A DNA stretch of 64,000 bases, taken from Hallella colorans (GTDB taxonomy: Bacteria; Bacteroidota; Bacteroidia; Bacteroidales; Bacteroidaceae). The stretch covers positions 41,305 to 105,304 of the forward strand of contig NZ_QENY01000010.1 in NCBI RefSeq assembly GCF_003096815.1. Reading direction: 5' to 3'. The translations under genes and the position numbers were made by a program. Position 1 is the stretch's first letter. Every line of letters begins with the position of its first letter. Shown here piece after piece: positions 38,142 to 46,684 of this stretch. The notes beneath the pieces were generated by a model. It was not told where the DNA came from, ran no database searches, and saw only the letters and a program-made list of their open reading frames with translations.

Positions 38142-38612
38142 TTACGGTCGCAAATGGGCGGAGAGCAGCGTTGCCACACCCTCCAACCCCTCTTTGTCGG
38201 TCTCGTCGAAAGCATCCGCCATCGCGCTATCCACGTCTATCACGCCCCAAACCGTTCCGTCGCGGTCGAGCATGGGTACCACTATCTCAGACCTTGACAG
38301 GTCACTGCAAGCTATATGCCCGGCAAATCGCTCCACGTCTGGCACCACGATGGACGCTCCGCGCGCCCATGCCGCTCCGCAAACACCTTTTCCGCGCTCT
38401 ATGCGAAAGCACGCCACCGAGCCTTGAAACGGGCCCAACAGTAAAGCGTCGAGCCTCACCAGATAGAAGCCTACCCAGAAAAACCGCTCTGGGAAAGTGT
38501 CGCGCAGCAGGGCGGTCACGTTGGAGAGCACCGCCGTTTCGTCATGCTCGCCGTCAATAAGCGCTTCCATCTGCCGGAGCAGCAGGCTGTACGCTCGTTT
38601 GCGTTCGCTCAT
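38142..38612 (-). CDS. msrC: GAF-domain free methionine-(R)-sulfoxide reductase
   Basis: 156-residue GAF protein that reduces free Met-R-sulfoxide. The three cysteines of the fRMsr family are present, in VACFRIERGKGVCGAAW and HIACSDLSRSEIVVPM. WVGFYLV and GVIDVDS are further signatures. It starts 19 bases after the rsmA stop codon, so the two are probably cotranscribed. Confidence 0.9.
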   Translation of the reverse strand: MSERKRAYSLLLRQMEALIDGEHDETAVLSNVTALLRDTFPERFFWVGFYLVRLDALLLGPFQGSVACFRIERGKGVCGAAWARGASIVVPDVERFAGHIACSDLSRSEIVVPMLDRDGTVWGVIDVDSAMADAFDETDKEGLEGVATLLSAHLRP

Positions 38613-38631
38613 AATTATATCTTTAGGTTTA

Positions 38632-39426
38632 TCATTTCAACTGCTCCGCCACCATGTTGGTAAGCTGCACAAACTGTGCGACATCCAACTGCTCAGGCCT
38701 TTTTGTCATCATGTCACGCCCAAAAAATTCCACGCCCGGCAACGTCTCCTTGTTGAAAAGCTGCCTGAGCGACACCCGTAGCATCTTGCGTCGCTGATTG
38801 AAAACCGTCTTGACCACTCGCCTGAACAGCGTCTCGTCACAACCAAGGTCGGTCACCCCATTGCGCACAAGGCTGACCACGGCGCTCTTCACCTTAGGGG
38901 GCGGGTTGAAAACGCCCTCGTCTACCGTGAAAAGATAGTCCACGTCATACCACGCTTGCACCATCACGCTCAGTATGCCATACGCCTTATTGCCAGGCTT
39001 CGAGGCCATCCGCTGCGCCACCTCACGCTGAATCATACCCGTGCAACAGGGTATAAGATCCTTGTATTCGAGCATCTTAAAGAATATTTGCGACGAGATG
39101 TCATACGGATAATTGCCCGTAAGCACAAATGGTCTCCCCTCAAAGACATCGCTAAGATCCATCCTGAGAAAATCGCCCTCGATAATACGCTCCCTCAACA
39201 TGGGGTAATGCTCATGCAAGTAGGCCACGCTCTCGGTATCTATCTCCACGGCCTTCACCTCGCGTGGCTTATCCACGAGAAACTGCGTGAGCACGCCCAT
39301 GCCGGGCCCAATCTCTAAAACTGGAATGGAGGGGCATCGATCCACAGTGTCGGCAATACGTTTGGCTATGTTAAGGTCGGTCAGAAAATGCTGGCCTAAA
39401 TTTTTCTTGGGCTTTACTCGATACAT
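38632..39426 (-). CDS. rsmA: 16S rRNA dimethyladenosine transferase
   Basis: Dimethylates A1518 and A1519 of 16S rRNA (KsgA). KKNLGQHFLTD is the N-terminal signature, ISxVLEIGPGMGVLT-type residues bind SAM, and LTGNYPYDIS is the catalytic motif IV (NYPY rather than NLPY). The start at 39426 (MYRVKPKKNLGQ) is preferred to an ATG eight codons earlier. Confidence 0.95.
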   Translation of the reverse strand: MYRVKPKKNLGQHFLTDLNIAKRIADTVDRCPSIPVLEIGPGMGVLTQFLVDKPREVKAVEIDTESVAYLHEHYPMLRERIIEGDFLRMDLSDVFEGRPFVLTGNYPYDISSQIFFKMLEYKDLIPCCTGMIQREVAQRMASKPGNKAYGILSVMVQAWYDVDYLFTVDEGVFNPPPKVKSAVVSLVRNGVTDLGCDETLFRRVVKTVFNQRRKMLRVSLRQLFNKETLPGVEFFGRDMMTKRPEQLDVAQFVQLTNMVAEQLK

Positions 39427-39510
39427 GAACAACAGTGATATTAATGCCACAAAAATACAAAAAATAATATATAAACCGTGCGCATGGATGAAGATTTATA
39501 TACCACTTAC

Positions 39511-39550
39511 ACAAAGAAAAAGCTGAAACCGACATAATCGATTCCAGCTT
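39511..39550 (-). terminator. Terminator of the 32-residue peptide unit
   Basis: On the minus strand AAGCTGGAATCG pairs with CGGTTTCAGCTT (G-U pairs allowed) and is followed by TTTTTCTTTG. It lies about 50 bases past the stop codon of the small gene. Confidence 0.75.
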
Positions 39551-39601
39551 GGTTATATACTTTTAGCACTTAGTGCTTATTCTTCTACAAAAAAGAGAGG
39601 G

Positions 39602-39700
39602 TTATTTTTTTCCCTCAACCATCTTGTCCATGATTAATGCCAATGAAGAGGCACCAACAAAAGAGGCCATGGCCAATGTGATAAATGTCATCATACTCAT
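39602..39700 (-). CDS. 32-residue single-span membrane peptide
   Basis: A short frame not explained by its neighbours. Residues 3-24 are an unbroken hydrophobic span (Thr, Phe, Ile, Leu, Ala, Met, Val, Gly, Ser), followed by the charged tail MDKMVEGKK. It has the full dress of a gene: a -7 box TATCTTTG at 39794-39801, a 5' leader with a perfect seven-pair hairpin (39737-39755), AAAGGAAA just before the ATG, and an intrinsic terminator after the stop. The unit stands alone between rsmA and repeat copy 4. Membrane-peptide function is unknown; a type I toxin or a small regulator of a membrane complex are possibilities only. Confidence 0.7.
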   Translation of the reverse strand: MSMMTFITLAMASFVGASSLALIMDKMVEGKK

Positions 39701-39736
39701 AATTTTTTCCTTTCTTATTTTTTATTTGTTATCCTT

Positions 39737-39755
39737 TAGCCACCCGCTGTGGCTA
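39737..39755 (-). promoter_or_regulatory. Hairpin in the leader of the small peptide gene
   Basis: TAGCCAC pairs perfectly with GTGGCTA around a five-base loop, about 40 bases ahead of the ATG and 40 bases after the -7 box. Confidence 0.55.
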
Positions 39756-39793
39756 TTATCCTGACTGTCTTTCCTTTTTTTCTTAAGACGATG

Positions 39794-39801
39794 CAAAGAT
39801 A
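39794..39801 (-). promoter_or_regulatory. -7 box of the small peptide gene
   Basis: The minus strand reads TATCTTTG, giving a leader of about 85 bases. Confidence 0.65.
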
Positions 39802-40059
39802 ATCATATTTTCTGTGTTCGCAAACAATTCTCGTTTTTAAGGTCTAAAAACATCGCTTTTATTGACAAAAATCAAGCAGGTTGACATAAGACAAGTGGCA
39901 TTTCACACACAGCGCATGCAACCAAACATCATAAATGTAAATAAATAGTCATCAAAAAAGCACACGCGCAACACACCCTTTTAGCGACGCAAAAGACTGA
40001 CCAAACTGTTAAAACGGCATTTTTTTATGTTTGCCCCACACCCTCCAACATGCCATTAG

Positions 40060-40320
40060 TACTTATTCGCCAGCCGTTTAGACTCTAATTGGCTTGCGTT
40101 TCGAACCTAACGAGATGACGTTTAATGCTTAATCGCAATGGCAATAAGGCCTAATGGCAACATGGATAACGTACAATCATAGCATGAGGACTGCACAATC
40201 TTTATATATCGTTAATTTACAGACTATTAAGAAAGTCGTCCATTTTTCTCGTATTTCGGAGCGACAGAAGGTTGGCTTGTAAATACGCGAAATATGAGAG
40301 GGCTTTTGTCAGCTATTTTC
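40060..40320 (+). repeat. Composite intergenic repeat, copy 4
   Basis: The left module (40060-40165) contains cgtttagactctaattgg, gcgtttcgaacctaacg and aatgcttaatcgcaatgg...aataaggcctaatgg. The right module pairs CATTTTTCTCGTATTT (40241-40256) with AAATACGCGAAATATG (40281-40296) at 14 of 16 positions, then GGGCTTTTGTCAGCTATTTTCAA. The open frame of the next gene can be extended back into it, but the promoter at 40457 shows that part is not translated. Confidence 0.75.
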
Positions 40321-40456
40321 AAACCTGCACTTCACATTGCGAGCAGGTTTCCTCACACTCCCAACAACCACGAAAGAAAAGGCTAAAAGTAGTGCCCAAC
40401 AGTGCGCCAGACAAGAAAAAAAAGTCATTTCTTTTGCGATTCTATCTGATTTGCCG

Positions 40457-40464
40457 TATCTTTG
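40457..40464 (+). promoter_or_regulatory. -7 box of the flippase-like gene
   Basis: TATCTTTG ends eight bases before the ATG at 40473, so the leader is at most a few bases. It rules out the longer reading frame that begins at 40272. Confidence 0.6.
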
Positions 40465-40472
40465 TGAACAGA

Positions 40473-41462
40473 ATGGAGATGAGAAAAGCCATCAATGACA
40501 TTTCGAAGATAACACTGTCACTGTGTTTGGGCGGCGCGATTCTTTATTGGATGTATCGCAACTTCGACTTTAATCGCGTCAGTCACGTGTTGACTCACGA
40601 GATGAACTGGTGGTGGATGTTGCTCTCTTTTCCGTTCGGCATATTGGCCCAAGCATTTCGTGGGTGGCGATGGCGACAGACTTTGCAACCGCTTGGCGAA
40701 CAACCTCGCGGCGTGGTTTTGGTCTCTTCCATATTCATATCTTACGCCGTCAGCCTTATAGTGCCACGCATTGGCGAGTTCGCACGGTGCGGCACGCTGA
40801 GGCGATGGGACAAGGTGTCGTTTCCGAAAGCGCTGGGCACGGTGGTCACCGAGCGCGCCATCGACTCTCTGTTGCTGCTCGTCATCATCGCTTTGACGCT
40901 GTTGTCACAGTTCGCTGTCTTCGACAAGTTTTTCCAAAAGACCGGCACTCGCTTTGATGAGATGTTGGCAGGGTTTACCTCTACGGGCTGGATGGTCACC
41001 GTCGCATGCGCGTTGGCGGTGCTCGCGCTGCTCTATATGCTGGCGCGCAAACTGTCTATATATAAAAAGGTGGTGGAGATGCTCAAGGGATTGATGCAGG
41101 GTGTCATGTCGGTGAGAGAGGTCAGGAACGTACCTTTGTTCGTTTTCTTTACATTGGCGATATGGGCCAGTTACTTCTTGCACTATTATCTCACGTTCTT
41201 CTGCTTCGAGTCCACAACGAGCTTGGGATTGGATTGCGCCATCGTAACATTTGTCGTAGGTTCGCTTGCCGTGGTAGTGCCCACGCCAAACGGAGCCGGG
41301 CCATGGCATTTCGCCGTGAAAACCATGCTCATACTCTATGGCGTGACAGCCAACGACGCCCTGTTCTTCGTGCTCATCGTACACAGCGTGCAAACACTGT
41401 TAGTAGTGCTTTTGGGCCTGTGTGGATGGCTTACATTGAGTTTTACACCTAAAAAATTATAA
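40473..41462 (+). CDS. Flippase-like integral membrane protein (UPF0104, LPG-synthase TM type)
   Basis: 329-residue inner-membrane protein with about eight hydrophobic helices. It resembles the membrane part of lysylphosphatidylglycerol synthase (the YbhN group). ISYAVSLIVPRIGEFARCG and VVTERAIDSLLLLVI are typical helix-loop segments, and VVPTPNGAGPWHFAVK is the conserved P-x-P-x-G-x-G-x-x-E/H-like loop. No aminoacyl-transferase domain is attached, so lipid flipping or transport is the likely role. pepD follows after 34 bases. Confidence 0.85.
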   Translation: MEMRKAINDISKITLSLCLGGAILYWMYRNFDFNRVSHVLTHEMNWWWMLLSFPFGILAQAFRGWRWRQTLQPLGEQPRGVVLVSSIFISYAVSLIVPRIGEFARCGTLRRWDKVSFPKALGTVVTERAIDSLLLLVIIALTLLSQFAVFDKFFQKTGTRFDEMLAGFTSTGWMVTVACALAVLALLYMLARKLSIYKKVVEMLKGLMQGVMSVREVRNVPLFVFFTLAIWASYFLHYYLTFFCFESTTSLGLDCAIVTFVVGSLAVVVPTPNGAGPWHFAVKTMLILYGVTANDALFFVLIVHSVQTLLVVLLGLCGWLTLSFTPKKL

Positions 41463-41496
41463 AAACATTATCTATTAACTTCTAAATTTAATATGT

Positions 41497-42951
41497 ATGA
41501 GTGAAATTAAAAATTTGCAACCCGCTGCCATCTGGCGCAACTTTTACGCTTTAACGCAAGTACCCCGCCCATCGGGACACCTTGACAAGGTGCAGAACTT
41601 CCTGTTGGACTTCGCCAAGAAAGCTGGCGTAGAGGCCATGAAAGACCCCGCGGGCAACATCGTGATGCGCAAGCCGGCCACCCCCGGCTATGAGAACCGC
41701 AAGACCGTGGTGCTACAATCGCACATGGACATGGTGCCACAAAAAGCCCCCGACAGCAAGCACAACTTCGAGACCGACCCCATCGAGACCTACATAGAGG
41801 ACGGATGGGTGCACGCCAAGGGCACCACGCTCGGCGCTGACAATGGTCTGGGCGTGGCCGCCATCATGGGCATCATGGAAGACAAGAGCCTGAAGCACGG
41901 CCCTGTGGAAGCCTTGATCACCGCCGATGAGGAGACAGGAATGTTTGGAGCCAATGACCTGCCCAAGGGAGAGCTAAAGGCAGACATTCTGATGAACCTC
42001 GACTCGGAGACTTGGGGCAAGTTTGTCATCGGTTCGGCAGGCGGCGTGGACATCACCGCCTCATTGGAATACAAAGAGATGGAAAACGACCAAGAGGCCG
42101 CCGTCAAAGTCACATTGCAAGGTCTGCGTGGTGGACACTCTGGGCTGGAGATACACGAAGGTCGCGCCAACGCCAACAAAGAGATGGTGCGATTGGTACA
42201 CAAGGCTGTATCTACGCTCGGCGCACGATTGGCCTGCTGGCATGGAGGCAACATGCGCAACGCCATACCGTTCAAGGCTGAAGTGGTATTGGCATTGGCC
42301 AAAGATAAAGTGAAAGACTTGAAAAAACTCGTCGAAGAGCAGCGCGCTGCCATCGAAGACGAGTACAAGACCATCGAAAAAGGCGTGGAACTCTTTGCCG
42401 AAGAAACAGAAAAACCACAGTATATATTGCCCGAGGAAATCCAAGACAACCTCATCGACGCCATCTACGCTTGCCACAACGGCGTGCTGCGCATGATACC
42501 CGCTTATCCAAACGTGGTGGAAACATCGTCAAACCTTGCTATCATAGATATCAACGAGGGAAGGGCCGACTTCAAGATCTTGGCGCGTTCGGCTCGTGAG
42601 GACATGAAAGAATACCTCGCCACCCAACTGCAATGCTGCTTTAACATGGCTGGCATGAAGGTGGAATGTAGCGCCAGCTACGGCGGCTGGGACCCCAATC
42701 CTGACAGCGAGGTACTAAAGATGCTCATGCAAATATACCGTGACCAGAATGGTGAGGACGCTATCGTACAGGTTGACCACGCCGGGCTGGAATGCTCCAT
42801 CATCCTCGGCAAATACCCCAACATGGACGTGGTGAGCTTCGGTCCCAACATTCGTAGCCCTCACACAGCGGGCGAACGCTGCGAGGTGGCCTCATGCGAA
42901 CCGTTCTGGAAACTGCTCGTCAAGGCCCTGGAAGAAGTTCCAAACAAATAA
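41497..42951 (+). CDS. pepD: Aminoacyl-histidine dipeptidase
   Basis: M20-family zinc dipeptidase acting on Xaa-His and other dipeptides. Metal ligands fit H76 and D78 in QSHMDMV, D115 in GADNGLGVA, and E145-E146 in ADEETGMFGA, with the Glu pair as catalytic base and ligand. RGGHSGLEIHEGRANA is in the dimerisation domain. At 484 residues with no signal peptide it should be cytoplasmic. A strong terminator follows. Confidence 0.96.
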   Translation: MSEIKNLQPAAIWRNFYALTQVPRPSGHLDKVQNFLLDFAKKAGVEAMKDPAGNIVMRKPATPGYENRKTVVLQSHMDMVPQKAPDSKHNFETDPIETYIEDGWVHAKGTTLGADNGLGVAAIMGIMEDKSLKHGPVEALITADEETGMFGANDLPKGELKADILMNLDSETWGKFVIGSAGGVDITASLEYKEMENDQEAAVKVTLQGLRGGHSGLEIHEGRANANKEMVRLVHKAVSTLGARLACWHGGNMRNAIPFKAEVVLALAKDKVKDLKKLVEEQRAAIEDEYKTIEKGVELFAEETEKPQYILPEEIQDNLIDAIYACHNGVLRMIPAYPNVVETSSNLAIIDINEGRADFKILARSAREDMKEYLATQLQCCFNMAGMKVECSASYGGWDPNPDSEVLKMLMQIYRDQNGEDAIVQVDHAGLECSIILGKYPNMDVVSFGPNIRSPHTAGERCEVASCEPFWKLLVKALEEVPNK

Positions 42952-42986
42952 GACGCACGCTAATATCAAACATATAGCGTCATTAT

Positions 42987-43027
42987 GGCAGGCTCTTCAC
43001 GCAATGGACAGAGCCTGCCTTTTTTTA
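42987..43027 (+). terminator. Terminator after pepD
   Basis: GGCAGGCTC pairs perfectly with GAGCCTGCC and is followed by seven T residues. Confidence 0.9.
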
Positions 43028-43145
43028 TCATAAACCACACACATGCGACCCTCAAAAAGCGATGACATGGCGCGTGAAACATCTTTTTTACACCGTAGGC
43101 TCGTTTTTATTTATATTTTTGTTTGGCTTTACACTATATTTTACG

Positions 43146-43153
43146 TACATTTG
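43146..43153 (+). promoter_or_regulatory. -7 box of the corA transcript
   Basis: TACATTTG. It begins a leader of about 120 bases that holds a short frame and a hairpin. Confidence 0.6.
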
Positions 43154-43181
43154 CACAGCAAAATCAATTTTTAACGATTAT

Positions 43182-43217
43182 ATGGACGACTATCACGCCG
43201 AAAACTTCAACTATTAG
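43182..43217 (+). CDS. Possible 11-residue leader peptide ahead of corA
   Basis: ATG GAC GAC ... TAT TAG codes MDDYHAENFNY, an acidic peptide with Asp-Asp at the second and third places. It starts about 25 bases after the promoter and stops five bases before a hairpin. Acidic or Pro-rich leader peptides sense low Mg2+ ahead of some Mg transport genes, so this may regulate corA. Chance occurrence is not excluded. Confidence 0.4.
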   Translation: MDDYHAENFNY

Positions 43218-43222
43218 CGTGA

Positions 43223-43246
43223 GGATTACTCTCTGAGAGTTAATCC
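43223..43246 (+). promoter_or_regulatory. Hairpin in the corA leader
   Basis: GGATTACTCTC pairs with GAGAG-T-TAATCC, eleven pairs with one bulged T and a one-base loop as drawn (the tip may open). No T-run follows. It lies between the short frame and AAGGAG at 43263-43268, a rare good Shine-Dalgarno for this phylum, 11 bases ahead of the corA ATG. Confidence 0.5.
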
Positions 43247-43279
43247 CCACAAGTGTTTAATACAAGGAGATTGACTACG

Positions 43280-44206
43280 ATGAGAACATTCTGGAACATA
43301 GAGAAGAGCCTGAAATCAATTGCTGAATGGCAGCCCAACTGCTGGATTCAGGTGACCTGTCCGACCGACGAGGACCAACGAGAGTTGGTGGAACGATTCA
43401 GCATACCCGACTATTTTTTTAGCGACATTAGCGATACCGACGAGCGGGCGCGCTATGAATACGACGACGGATGGATGTTAATAATCCTCCGTATACCATA
43501 CGTCAAAGAGATAAGAAGTCGCACACCATACTCCACCGTGCCGTTGGGCATCATCCACAAACGTGACGTAACCATCACTGTGTGCTTCTATGAGACCAAC
43601 ATGATGATTGATTTTGTGAGCTTCCAACAGAAACGAGGTGAAGGCTTTACGGATTATGTGGACATGATTTTCAGACTTTTCCTCTCCAGCGCGGTGTGGT
43701 ACCTGAAACGTTTGAAGCAGATTAACACTCTCATCGAGAAAGCCAAACACAACTTAGACAATGAGGTTAACAACGAGAGTCTTATCGGATTATCACGCCT
43801 GCAAGACTCACTCACCTACTTCATTACGTCCATTCGGGGCAACGAGAACTTACTGCAAAAACTGAAATTCAAACTCCAAGTGGATGAGTTGGACGCCGAC
43901 CTTATAGAGGATGTCAATATTGAAATGACACAAGCGAGAGAGACTACCAATATCTATTCGGATATATTGGAATCGACAATGGACACCTATTCCAGTATCA
44001 TCAACAACAATATGAATACCGTGATGCGTACCCTCACGTCGGTTTCAATCATCATGATGTCGGCCACGTTTGTGGCATCGCTCTATGGCATGAACGTGAT
44101 AAACGGATTGGAAAAAGCCAGTTGGGGTTTTGTAGCCACGCTTTTTATCTCATTCTTGGTAAGCACGCTATGTTGGTTCATTCTGCGATACAAAAGATTA
44201 TTATAA
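43280..44206 (+). CDS. corA: CorA-family magnesium/divalent cation channel
   Basis: 308-residue CorA-type channel. The N-terminal cytoplasmic alpha/beta domain is followed by long helices (the stretch IKxLIxKAKHNLD onward) and two C-terminal membrane spans. The first span ends in the selectivity motif YGMNV, the GMN signature; the loop continues NGLEKASW. The start at 43280 (MRTFWNIEKSL) is favoured over an ATG nine codons upstream because AAGGAG precedes it. Confidence 0.93.
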   Translation: MRTFWNIEKSLKSIAEWQPNCWIQVTCPTDEDQRELVERFSIPDYFFSDISDTDERARYEYDDGWMLIILRIPYVKEIRSRTPYSTVPLGIIHKRDVTITVCFYETNMMIDFVSFQQKRGEGFTDYVDMIFRLFLSSAVWYLKRLKQINTLIEKAKHNLDNEVNNESLIGLSRLQDSLTYFITSIRGNENLLQKLKFKLQVDELDADLIEDVNIEMTQARETTNIYSDILESTMDTYSSIINNNMNTVMRTLTSVSIIMMSATFVASLYGMNVINGLEKASWGFVATLFISFLVSTLCWFILRYKRLL

Positions 44207-44259
44207 AATGGAAATAATAAAAAAACGGTTTTTTATTAGGAATTTACGTTTTTTTTATA

Positions 44260-44267
44260 TAAGTTTG
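44260..44267 (+). promoter_or_regulatory. -7 box of the DUF349 gene
   Basis: TAAGTTTG, with the start of transcription expected near 44273. Confidence 0.5.
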
Positions 44268-44374
44268 CACACCATAAGTATACATAAATGATTGGCATGA
44301 CGTGTGGCATACTGCTGAATGTCAACGACATGACCATGAAAGACCCAAATCATCAACTTTTAAAACAGTTAAAG

Positions 44375-46381
44375 ATGGACTCTCAAGACAAGGCCCAAGA
44401 GCAGATAAGGGAAGACGAGGAACAAAAAATGGTTCAACCTTCTACTGATATCGAAAACCAAAACAACGAGCCTACCCAAGATGGCAAACCCGTTGAGGAA
44501 ACACTCGCCAACACAGAAACAACAACGCCAAAAGTCGAGGAGGAGAAGCCAAAAACGCAGGAAAAGAATCCAGCGGAGCAACTACCAGCCAACGAAAACA
44601 ACACTACCAATTCTGAAAAGGAAAATGAGAGCGCTGAGAGAAAAACCGAAAAGAAAGTTTATTCCTCCAAAAAAGAAGTGCTCGAACGCATCAAAGAAAT
44701 AGCCAAAAGTGTGGAAAGTCCGGACAAAGACGAAGTAGACACCTTGAAATCTTTGTTTTATAGGTTTCATATTGCAGAGCGAGAGCAACACCAAAAAGAC
44801 TACCTTGAGGCTGGTGGAGACCCTGAGAAATATGTCATCACACCTGATGAGGATGAAGACTCCTTCAAAGCGGAGATGCAAATAATCAAGGAAAAAAGAG
44901 CCAAAATTTTTGAAAAGCAAGAGGCAGAGAAAGCAGAAAACCTCAAAAAGAAACTCGATATCATAGAGAAAATAAAAGGAATGGCAACGTCTCCAGACGA
45001 GGCAAACAAGTCATTCAACGAGTTTAAGGCCCTGCAACAAGAGTTCAAAGATATCAAGGCTGTGCCACCCGAAAAAGCCAATGAGGTGTGGCGCAACTAC
45101 CAACTGTACGTGGAGCGCTTTTACGACCTGCTAAATCTCAACAGGGAAGCACGCGAATACGATTTCAAGAAAAATATTGAGATGAAGACAACACTCTGCG
45201 AAGAAGCCGAAAAACTTGACGAAGAGCCAGATGTGGTAAGCGCGTTCCATCAATTGCAAGAGCTTCATGCTCAATATCGCGAGATTGGCCCGGTAGCCAA
45301 AGAGTTACGTGACGAGATTTGGGCACGATTTAAAGCAGCCAGCACCATTATCAACAAGAAGCACCAAAAACATTTTGAAGTACTTCGAGAAAAGGAGAAA
45401 GAAAACCTTGAAAAAAAGACAGAGCTGTGCGAAAAGGTAGAAAACATTACCAAAGAAGATAACAAAACTGCCAGTGATTGGGAAAAGCACACCAAACAAA
45501 TAATCGCCATTCAACAAGAATGGAAGACCATAGGCTTTGCCCCTCAGAAAATGAACGTGAAGATATTCGAGCGTTTTCGAGCTGTCTGCGACGACTTCTT
45601 TGGTCGCAAAGCCGAGTTCTTCAAGGGCATGAAAGAGCAGTTCGCGGAGAACGCCGAAAAGAAAAAGGCATTGGTAGAAAAGGCAAAAGCCTTGACCAAC
45701 TCTACCGATTGGAAAGCTACTTCGGACAAACTTATAGCCCTGCAAAAGGAGTGGAAAACCATCGGTATGGTACCAAAGAAACAGGGAGACAGGCTTTGGA
45801 ATGAGTTCTTGACGGCTTGCAACCATTTTTTTGAGGCTCGAAACGCAGCTACATCAGATAGCCGCCATGAGCAACGCGACAACTTAAAAAAGAAATATGA
45901 AATCATAGACAAACTCAACACGCTTGCCGAAAACGCTACCGAAAACGCCCAAGAACAGGTTCACCAGCTCACCGAGGCGTACAATAACGTGGGGCATGTG
46001 CCTTTCAAAGACAAAGACAAGATATACAAAGCATATCACGACGCCCTCGACAAAGTATATAATGAGTTGCATATTTCTGTCGCAAAACGCAAGTTGGATA
46101 ATTTTAAAAACAGCTTAAAGAGCGTTGCCAAGCGTGGCGAAGATGCCATGGACAACGAACGAGGCAGGCTGGTGAGACGTTACGAGCAACTCAAACAAGA
46201 CATTATCACTTATGAGAACAATCTCGGTTTCTTGAATATCTCGAGCAAAAAAGGCAACAGCCTTGTTGACGAGATGAACCGAAAAGTGCAAAAACTCAAA
46301 GACGAGGTCGAATTGGTACGGGAGAAAATAAAAGCCATCGACAATCAAGCCAAGGAAGAAGAAAAAAAGGACGAAGCATAA
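44375..46381 (+). CDS. DUF349-repeat helical protein
   Basis: Very long, highly charged helical protein with an acidic, low-complexity first 110 residues (Glu, Asn, Thr, Pro) followed by repeated DUF349 units of about 70-75 residues. Each unit shows a pattern like LQxEWKTIGxVPxKxxxxxWxxFxxACDxFF; examples are QQEWKTIGFAPQKMNVKIF and QKEWKTIGMVPKKQGDRLW. No catalytic motif is seen. The start is uncertain: MDSQDKA at 44375 fits the family, but ATGs at 44288 and 44336 are also downstream of the promoter. DUF349 proteins have no agreed function. Confidence 0.85.
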   Translation: MDSQDKAQEQIREDEEQKMVQPSTDIENQNNEPTQDGKPVEETLANTETTTPKVEEEKPKTQEKNPAEQLPANENNTTNSEKENESAERKTEKKVYSSKKEVLERIKEIAKSVESPDKDEVDTLKSLFYRFHIAEREQHQKDYLEAGGDPEKYVITPDEDEDSFKAEMQIIKEKRAKIFEKQEAEKAENLKKKLDIIEKIKGMATSPDEANKSFNEFKALQQEFKDIKAVPPEKANEVWRNYQLYVERFYDLLNLNREAREYDFKKNIEMKTTLCEEAEKLDEEPDVVSAFHQLQELHAQYREIGPVAKELRDEIWARFKAASTIINKKHQKHFEVLREKEKENLEKKTELCEKVENITKEDNKTASDWEKHTKQIIAIQQEWKTIGFAPQKMNVKIFERFRAVCDDFFGRKAEFFKGMKEQFAENAEKKKALVEKAKALTNSTDWKATSDKLIALQKEWKTIGMVPKKQGDRLWNEFLTACNHFFEARNAATSDSRHEQRDNLKKKYEIIDKLNTLAENATENAQEQVHQLTEAYNNVGHVPFKDKDKIYKAYHDALDKVYNELHISVAKRKLDNFKNSLKSVAKRGEDAMDNERGRLVRRYEQLKQDIITYENNLGFLNISSKKGNSLVDEMNRKVQKLKDEVELVREKIKAIDNQAKEEEKKDEA

Positions 46382-46404
46382 GATAACTTCCACCATGGAA
46401 TGAC

Positions 46405-46443
46405 GACATCCGCGACACCGATAGAAACGGCGTGGCGGATGTC
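46405..46443 (+). terminator. Possible terminator after the DUF349 gene
   Basis: GACATCCGC (46405-46413) pairs with GCGGATGTC (46435-46443), followed by TCGTTT. Confidence 0.5.
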
Positions 46444-46646
46444 TCGTTTACATAGCTGCTTCGATGCCATTAAAGTAACCGCCTGGGAGGATTGACCAAG
46501 CTTTCCCCTGCCATTCGCACCCATAACTCTCCCTTCAATCACCATTTCACGCCAAATCCAAAATCAATAACAAAGCGGTATCCATAAAAGAATGTCTTTT
46601 TTACCATCTTTCACAGTGTTTGTCACCGAATTTTTGGAAATATATT

Positions 46647-46654
46647 TATCTTTG
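46647..46654 (+). promoter_or_regulatory. -7 box of the glutathione peroxidase gene
   Basis: TATCTTTG, 30 bases ahead of the ATG. Confidence 0.65.
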
Positions 46655-46684
46655 TGACGGATAGTCACTTAAAATCAAATTGAA

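Noticed and set aside
40272..40472. N-terminal extension of the flippase-like protein
   Set aside because: It overlaps repeat copy 4 and lies upstream of the -7 box at 40457-40464.
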